A DNA stretch of 9,056 nucleotides. It comes from an uncultured Bacilli bacterium (lineage in GTDB: Bacteria; Bacillota_I; Bacilli_A; RF39; UBA660). The notes below the pieces were generated by a model. The model had not been told where the DNA came from, searched no databases, and saw only the letters and a program-made list of their open reading frames with translations. The first letter of the stretch is position 1. Each line of letters begins with the position of its first letter. Where the stretch lies: contig CAKPPI010000035.1 in assembly GCA_934177545.1 (NCBI GenBank), positions 1 to 9,056 on the forward strand, written 5' to 3'. The translations under genes were made by a program, and so were the position numbers. Shown one piece after another: positions 7,002 to 9,056 of the stretch.

Positions 7002-7030
7002 TTTTCATAGAGTTTTAAGTTCTATGAATT
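7002..7030 (+). repeat. Right inverted site (11-7-11 dyad) of a possible invertible element
   Basis: The plus strand reads TTTTCATAGAG, spacer TTTTAAG, then TTCTATGAATT. It matches the minus-strand reading of 6737-6765 at 26 of 29 positions, including the full asymmetric spacer. Because the stem is followed by TTTTTC it could instead serve as a weak plus-strand terminator. Confidence 0.6.
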
Positions 7031-7063
7031 TTTCTTACTTTAAGTAATATACACTATAACGAC

Positions 7064-7109
7064 AAAACAGCTTATCTACTATATAAAATACTGTAGGTAG
7101 GCTGTTTTT
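7064..7109 (+). terminator. Strong intrinsic terminator, plus strand, possibly bidirectional
   Basis: A 16-bp stem pairs 7064-7079 with 7093-7108 (AAAACAGC outer arm, CTAC inner arm, two G-U wobbles) around a 13-nt loop, and ends in five T residues. On the minus strand the two wobbles become A-C mismatches and the T run is only four, so the plus strand is favoured. It could still close the toxin-antitoxin transcript that arrives from 7161. Confidence 0.65.
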
Positions 7110-7160
7110 AATTAATAAAATTAAAAAGAAACCTTAGAGATAGTTCCTTTTACATTAATG

Positions 7161-7469
7161 CTATTTTTCTAATATTTCACTATGACTGCCAGTAGTTACT
7201 AATAATAATACCAAATTATCATTGATATATTTGTAAACTAACAACCAGTCAGGTTTTAAATGACATTCCATACAATCTCTATAAGTTTTATCATTTATTA
7301 GGCTATGATTTCTATATTTTTCATCTAATTCTTCGCAATTTGCTAATCGTGTTATTACTTCAATTAAGATATTAATGTCTTTACCTTGCTTAACTATTTT
7401 TTTAAAATGTTTCTTAAATTCACTAGTATAATCTATTTTACATTTAGTATTTAAATCTAAGTTAATCAT
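7161..7469 (-). CDS. YafQ/RelE-family mRNA interferase toxin
   Basis: The 102-residue protein has the RelE-fold toxin pattern: N-terminal basic helices (YTSEFKKHFKKIVKQGKD), then YRNHSL, CHLKPDW and a terminal GSHSEIL. H55, H70, D74, W75 and H96 fall where E. coli YafQ has its catalytic His50, His63, Asp67, Trp68 and His87. The full length is normal for the family. Such toxins cut mRNA in the ribosomal A site and are held by the DinJ-type antitoxin encoded just upstream. The start ATG (7467-7469) overlaps the antitoxin stop by 8 nt, typical of coupled toxin-antitoxin genes; a weak AAGG lies 10 nt before it. The key residues are intact, so it is probably active. No toxin gene accompanies the second antitoxin at 8805-8963. 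Confidence 0.9.
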   Translation of the reverse strand: MINLDLNTKCKIDYTSEFKKHFKKIVKQGKDINILIEVITRLANCEELDEKYRNHSLINDKTYRDCMECHLKPDWLLVYKYINDNLVLLLVTTGSHSEILEK

Positions 7470-7755
7470 TTAGTATAGACCTTACCATTTCTTTGGCATT
7501 ATTGTAACCTTTTCTTTTTCCTTCTTTATATTCCTGCTCAATTATTTGACCTTCCTTCAAGGCAGTTTCTAATTCATCATTATATATTGGATTGGCTATT
7601 TCAAATGGCACTGCCTTTCTTTTTATAACCTGTTTTAAAGTCATATTAATTAAAGTAGTCATATTCAATCCCAAATCTTTTAATATGATAGTAGCCTCTT
7701 CTTTGTCTTTTGGATCAACGTGGACGTTTATAACTCCATTAGTTAGTGTTTGCAT
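7462..7755 (-). CDS. DinJ/RelB-family antitoxin
   Basis: The 97-residue protein begins with a ribbon-helix-helix DNA-binding region (INVHVDPKDKEEATIILKDLGLNMTTLINMTLKQVI, about 9-43), followed by the family's VPFEI segment and an acidic/basic C-terminal tail that should wrap the toxin. ATG 7755 has AGAGG 8 nt upstream. It is co-transcribed with and overlaps the YafQ-like toxin gene. A promoter and AT-rich dyads lie directly upstream, consistent with the autoregulation known for this family. Its N-terminal half is about half identical to the short orphan antitoxin at 8805-8963. Confidence 0.92.
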   Translation of the reverse strand: MQTLTNGVINVHVDPKDKEEATIILKDLGLNMTTLINMTLKQVIKRKAVPFEIANPIYNDELETALKEGQIIEQEYKEGKRKGYNNAKEMVRSILND

Positions 7756-7775
7756 ATGTTTACCTCTTTTCTTTG

Positions 7776-7812
7776 ATATTAATATATTATCATATATTGT
7801 ATTTTATGTCAA
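7776..7812 (-). promoter_or_regulatory. Promoter and likely operator of the toxin-antitoxin operon
   Basis: A consensus TTGACA (7807-7812) is followed after 17 nt by TAATAT (7784-7789); GATAAT at 7786-7791 is an alternative. Two dyads overlap the -10 region: the 10-bp palindrome ATATTAATAT (7776-7785), and AATATA / TATATT (7781-7786, 7793-7798). Ribbon-helix-helix antitoxins bind such dyads, so autorepression is plausible, though AT richness makes small dyads cheap. Confidence 0.55.
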
Positions 7813-7841
7813 TTCATTATATATACATTATCTACATATTA

Positions 7842-8180
7842 TCAATATGCGTTGCTACCTGTAATACTAAAATTATTTAAATAAATATAAATAATACACA
7901 TTCCTAAAAAATTATTAATATTAATATGTATATTATAAAATATTAAATAAGTTATCATAATTTGTAAGAATTTATTACATATATTAAAATAATGGTATTT
8001 CCTAAATAAATAGATAATAATAAAAATAGGTATATATAATAAATTATGAGTTAAATAAATAATTATAATAAGACTTAATATATTTAAATAATCTTTATGA
8101 TAAGTTAAATAGAATAAATAAAGGCTAGTATTAAAAGGGGTTAATGAATAAAATAAGATATCTAGTATTAAGTAAATCAT
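7842..8180 (-). CDS. mreD: MreD-like rod-shape membrane protein (short)
   Basis: The 112-residue protein is nearly all hydrophobic, with about four to five membrane segments separated by short polar turns (TYHKDYLN, RKYHYFNICN), as expected for MreD. The call rests mainly on its place directly after the mreC-like gene; no strong sequence motif is visible. It is shorter than usual MreD proteins (about 160-170 residues). The frame allows a TTG start at 8207, but ATG 8180 is chosen because it forms an ATGA overlap with the mreC stop and has GGAG 8 nt upstream. MreD supports the elongasome that directs lateral cell-wall synthesis. It ends with TGA only about 30 nt before the toxin-antitoxin promoter, with no terminator seen between, so read-through is possible. 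Confidence 0.65.
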   Translation of the reverse strand: MIYLILDILFYSLTPFNTSLYLFYLTYHKDYLNILSLIIIIYLTHNLLYIPIFIIIYLFRKYHYFNICNKFLQIMITYLIFYNIHININNFLGMCIIYIYLNNFSITGSNAY

Positions 8181-8758
8181 ATAGTATACTCCGTAAGGAT
8201 TAAACAATAATTAGTATCTATAGGATTTAGGATTATATTACAGATAGTATTATTATCTTTAATACTGCAGGTATCTATAGTACCTATTAATAAATTACTA
8301 GGTAAATTAGTTAAACCACTAGTATAAATATTAGTATTTTTATCAATATTTACTTCTTTATTTATAATTACTTTATTATCTTTATATAGTCCTAAAGTAT
8401 TTCCTACTTTTATCGAGATGGTAAGATTTGAAATAGGCACTAAAGTATTATTGGTATTAGTTATTCCTATTAATCCTTTATCGTTTATAACCGGATGTTT
8501 GGGTTCTATTAAGGAGTTACTTTTTAAATAGTAAATATTACTATTATAAAGGTTTTTAATTAAGATTTTACTTATTATATAGTCATAATTATTATATTTA
8601 ATATTACTTAAAGTTTCTATTTCTTCTTTTAAAGAATAGTTTTCTAATTCTAATAAGTTATATTTTACTTTATCTATATCATTACTTTTTATTAAATCTA
8701 AAAAAGGATTAATTAGTAAAATAAGTAATATTGGGATATATTTTAAATATTTTTTCAT
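8177..8758 (-). CDS. mreC: MreC-like cell-shape protein (short)
   Basis: The 193-residue protein has one N-terminal membrane helix (about 5-23), a helical, coiled-coil-like stretch (30-52), and a beta-rich outer domain. That domain carries MreC hallmarks: KGLIGITNT (94-102), LVPISNLTISIKVGN (106-120), and TSGLTNLPSNLLIGTI (146-161), which matches the family's TSGLGGxFPxGLxIG motif. MreC sits outside the membrane and links the MreB cytoskeleton with wall synthases. It is shorter than usual (about 260-300 residues). ATG 8758 is preferred to the in-frame GTG at 8767; neither has a good ribosome binding site. Two oddities stand out: mreB is not adjacent, and an intrinsic terminator ends only about 20 nt upstream of the start. 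Confidence 0.82.
   Translation of the reverse strand: MKKYLKYIPILLILLINPFLDLIKSNDIDKVKYNLLELENYSLKEEIETLSNIKYNNYDYIISKILIKNLYNSNIYYLKSNSLIEPKHPVINDKGLIGITNTNNTLVPISNLTISIKVGNTLGLYKDNKVIINKEVNIDKNTNIYTSGLTNLPSNLLIGTIDTCSIKDNNTICNIILNPIDTNYCLILTEYTI
8189..8192 (-). promoter_or_regulatory. Ribosome binding site deciding the mreD start
   Basis: GGAG on the minus strand lies 8 nt before ATG 8180, inside the 3' end of the mreC gene. It supports the ATGA-overlap start over the upstream TTG. Confidence 0.55.
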
Positions 8759-8777
8759 AATAATCACATTTATAGTA

Positions 8778-8806
8778 TGAAAAAAATCGTATGGTTTTAT
8801 ACGATT
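8778..8806 (-). terminator. Intrinsic terminator between the orphan antitoxin and mreC
   Basis: On the minus strand an 8-bp perfect stem, AATCGTAT / ATACGATT (8799-8806 and 8785-8792), with a 6-nt loop (AAAACC) is followed by a T run to 8779. The stem overlaps the stop codon of the small antitoxin gene. The stem is AT-rich, so termination may be partial, which would let some transcription reach mreC. Confidence 0.65.
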
Positions 8807-8963
8807 ATTTGTTATTGGTTATTTTAAAGGGAATACTATTTTTTATAATAAGTTGTTTTATGGTCATATTTATATAAGTATTTAAATCTAGTCCTAACTT
8901 TTCTAATATTTCTTGGGCTAGTTTTAGGTCTTTATTATCTATTTCTATTGTTATATTTTCCAT
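8805..8963 (-). CDS. Short orphan DinJ/RelB-like ribbon-helix-helix antitoxin
   Basis: The 52-residue protein, from ATG 8963 to TAA 8805-8807, matches the N-terminal half of the antitoxin at 7462-7755 at about 21 of 45 positions. Shared segments include LGLDLNTYINMTIKQLI and IPFKI (the other has LGLNMTTLINMTLKQVI and VPFEI). AAGGAT lies 5 nt before the start. It keeps the DNA-binding ribbon-helix-helix but lacks the C-terminal part with which DinJ proteins neutralise the toxin. No toxin gene follows; its stop codon is buried in a terminator, and the next gene is mreC. It could be a stand-alone DNA-binding repressor, or what remains of a toxin-antitoxin pair. Its promoter is near-consensus, which argues that it is expressed. 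Confidence 0.75.
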   Translation of the reverse strand: MENITIEIDNKDLKLAQEILEKLGLDLNTYINMTIKQLIIKNSIPFKITNNK

Positions 8964-8993
8964 GGGTTATCCTTCTTTCTTAATTTATACATT

Positions 8994-9022
8994 ATTATAT
9001 TATCTTAATCTATACTTATCAA
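8994..9022 (-). promoter_or_regulatory. Near-consensus promoter of the orphan antitoxin
   Basis: TTGATA (9017-9022) and a perfect TATAAT (8994-8999) on the minus strand are 17 nt apart. Transcription would begin near 8987, leaving a leader of about 24 nt with the AAGGAT site. The -35 box lies inside the last codons of the upstream partial gene. Confidence 0.6.
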
Positions 9023-9056
9023 GGTAATTCTAGCATAACCATTACCAGAGTTACCC
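9005..9056 (-). CDS. C-terminal end of a probable glycine-rich surface protein (partial)
   Basis: Only the last 16 codons are in the window: GNSGNGYARITLISID, then TAA at 9005-9007. A GxSGNGYARIT ending is characteristic of Gram-positive surface proteins with a glycine-rich domain of the ALK/LTK-like type (PF12810). The identification rests on this short tail and is tentative. No terminator separates it from the antitoxin gene downstream. Confidence 0.5.
   Translation of the reverse strand, partial: GNSGNGYARITLISID

Larger units (their letters stand above)
6979..7109 (+). ncRNA. Possible structured plus-strand transcript
   Basis: From the expected start of the TATAAT at 6967-6972 to the terminator at 7109 the plus strand has three successive hairpins and no open frame. 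They are the dyad of the right inverted site (CATAGA / TCTATG), a small TTACTT / AAGTAA hairpin at 7035-7047, and a 16-bp terminator stem. It may be only the abortive 'off' transcript of an invertible promoter. Expression is unproven. Confidence 0.25.

Noticed and set aside
6737..7030. The two GTTTTCATAGAG-like hairpins resemble CRISPR repeats or a tracrRNA anti-repeat.
   Set aside because: There are only two copies, in opposite orientation, 236 bp apart, with no regular spacers and no cas gene in the window; an inverted recombination site fits better.
8181..8207. Longer mreD start at TTG 8207.
   Set aside because: ATG 8180 has a GGAG site at good distance and an ATGA overlap with mreC; the TTG would overlap mreC by 31 nt without a ribosome binding site.
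1..9056. Mycoplasma-type genetic code (TGA as Trp), considered because of the very AT-rich sequence.
   Set aside because: TGA ends the surface-protein, mreC-like and mreD-like frames at sensible places, and tryptophans in conserved motifs are TGG.

Overview
The window is strongly AT-rich, uses short Firmicutes-type ribosome binding sites and intrinsic terminators, and reads cleanly with the standard bacterial code: TGA serves as a stop for the mreC-like, mreD-like and surface-protein genes, and tryptophan is TGG. Together with the type of surface protein present, this suggests a low-GC Firmicutes/Mycoplasmatota-like gut bacterium (Erysipelotrichales or RF39-type) rather than a code-4 Mycoplasma. 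The taxon is an inference. Every gene seen lies on the minus strand, so transcription runs from high to low coordinates.

Positions 5080 to 1 hold a compact operon of four genes. They are a MoxR-type AAA+ ATPase with an N-terminal DUF6273-like domain, a small degenerate AAA+ protein lacking the ATPase residues, a DUF2201-type HExxH/VWA protein, and a second copy of the DUF6273-like/MoxR ATPase that runs off the window edge. The two ATPases have almost identical motor cores but strongly diverged N-terminal halves. By analogy with MoxR/VWA pairs such as RavA-ViaA, the set could be a cytoplasmic remodelling or chaperone machine. This is the best candidate here for an undescribed system.

Positions 5081-5441 form a non-coding gap with a candidate promoter, related repeats, relics of a broken reading frame, an intrinsic terminator and the start signals of the ATPase operon. 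Positions 5442-6668 encode a membrane-anchored surface protein whose ectodomain resembles the N-terminal domain of the ATPases. Upstream of it, two near-identical 29-bp sites in inverted orientation, each built as 11-7-11 dyads, flank about 236 bp. That segment contains an outward-facing TATAAT box. The layout is what an invertible promoter (phase-variation switch) would look like, followed by a strong plus-strand terminator.

Positions 7161-7755 hold a DinJ/YafQ-type toxin-antitoxin pair with its own promoter and AT-rich dyads. Positions 7842-8758 hold short mreC-like and mreD-like genes, coupled by an ATGA overlap and without an adjacent mreB. Upstream of them are a 52-residue orphan DinJ/RelB-like antitoxin with a near-consensus promoter and a terminator, and at the right edge the last 16 codons of what looks like a glycine-rich surface protein.
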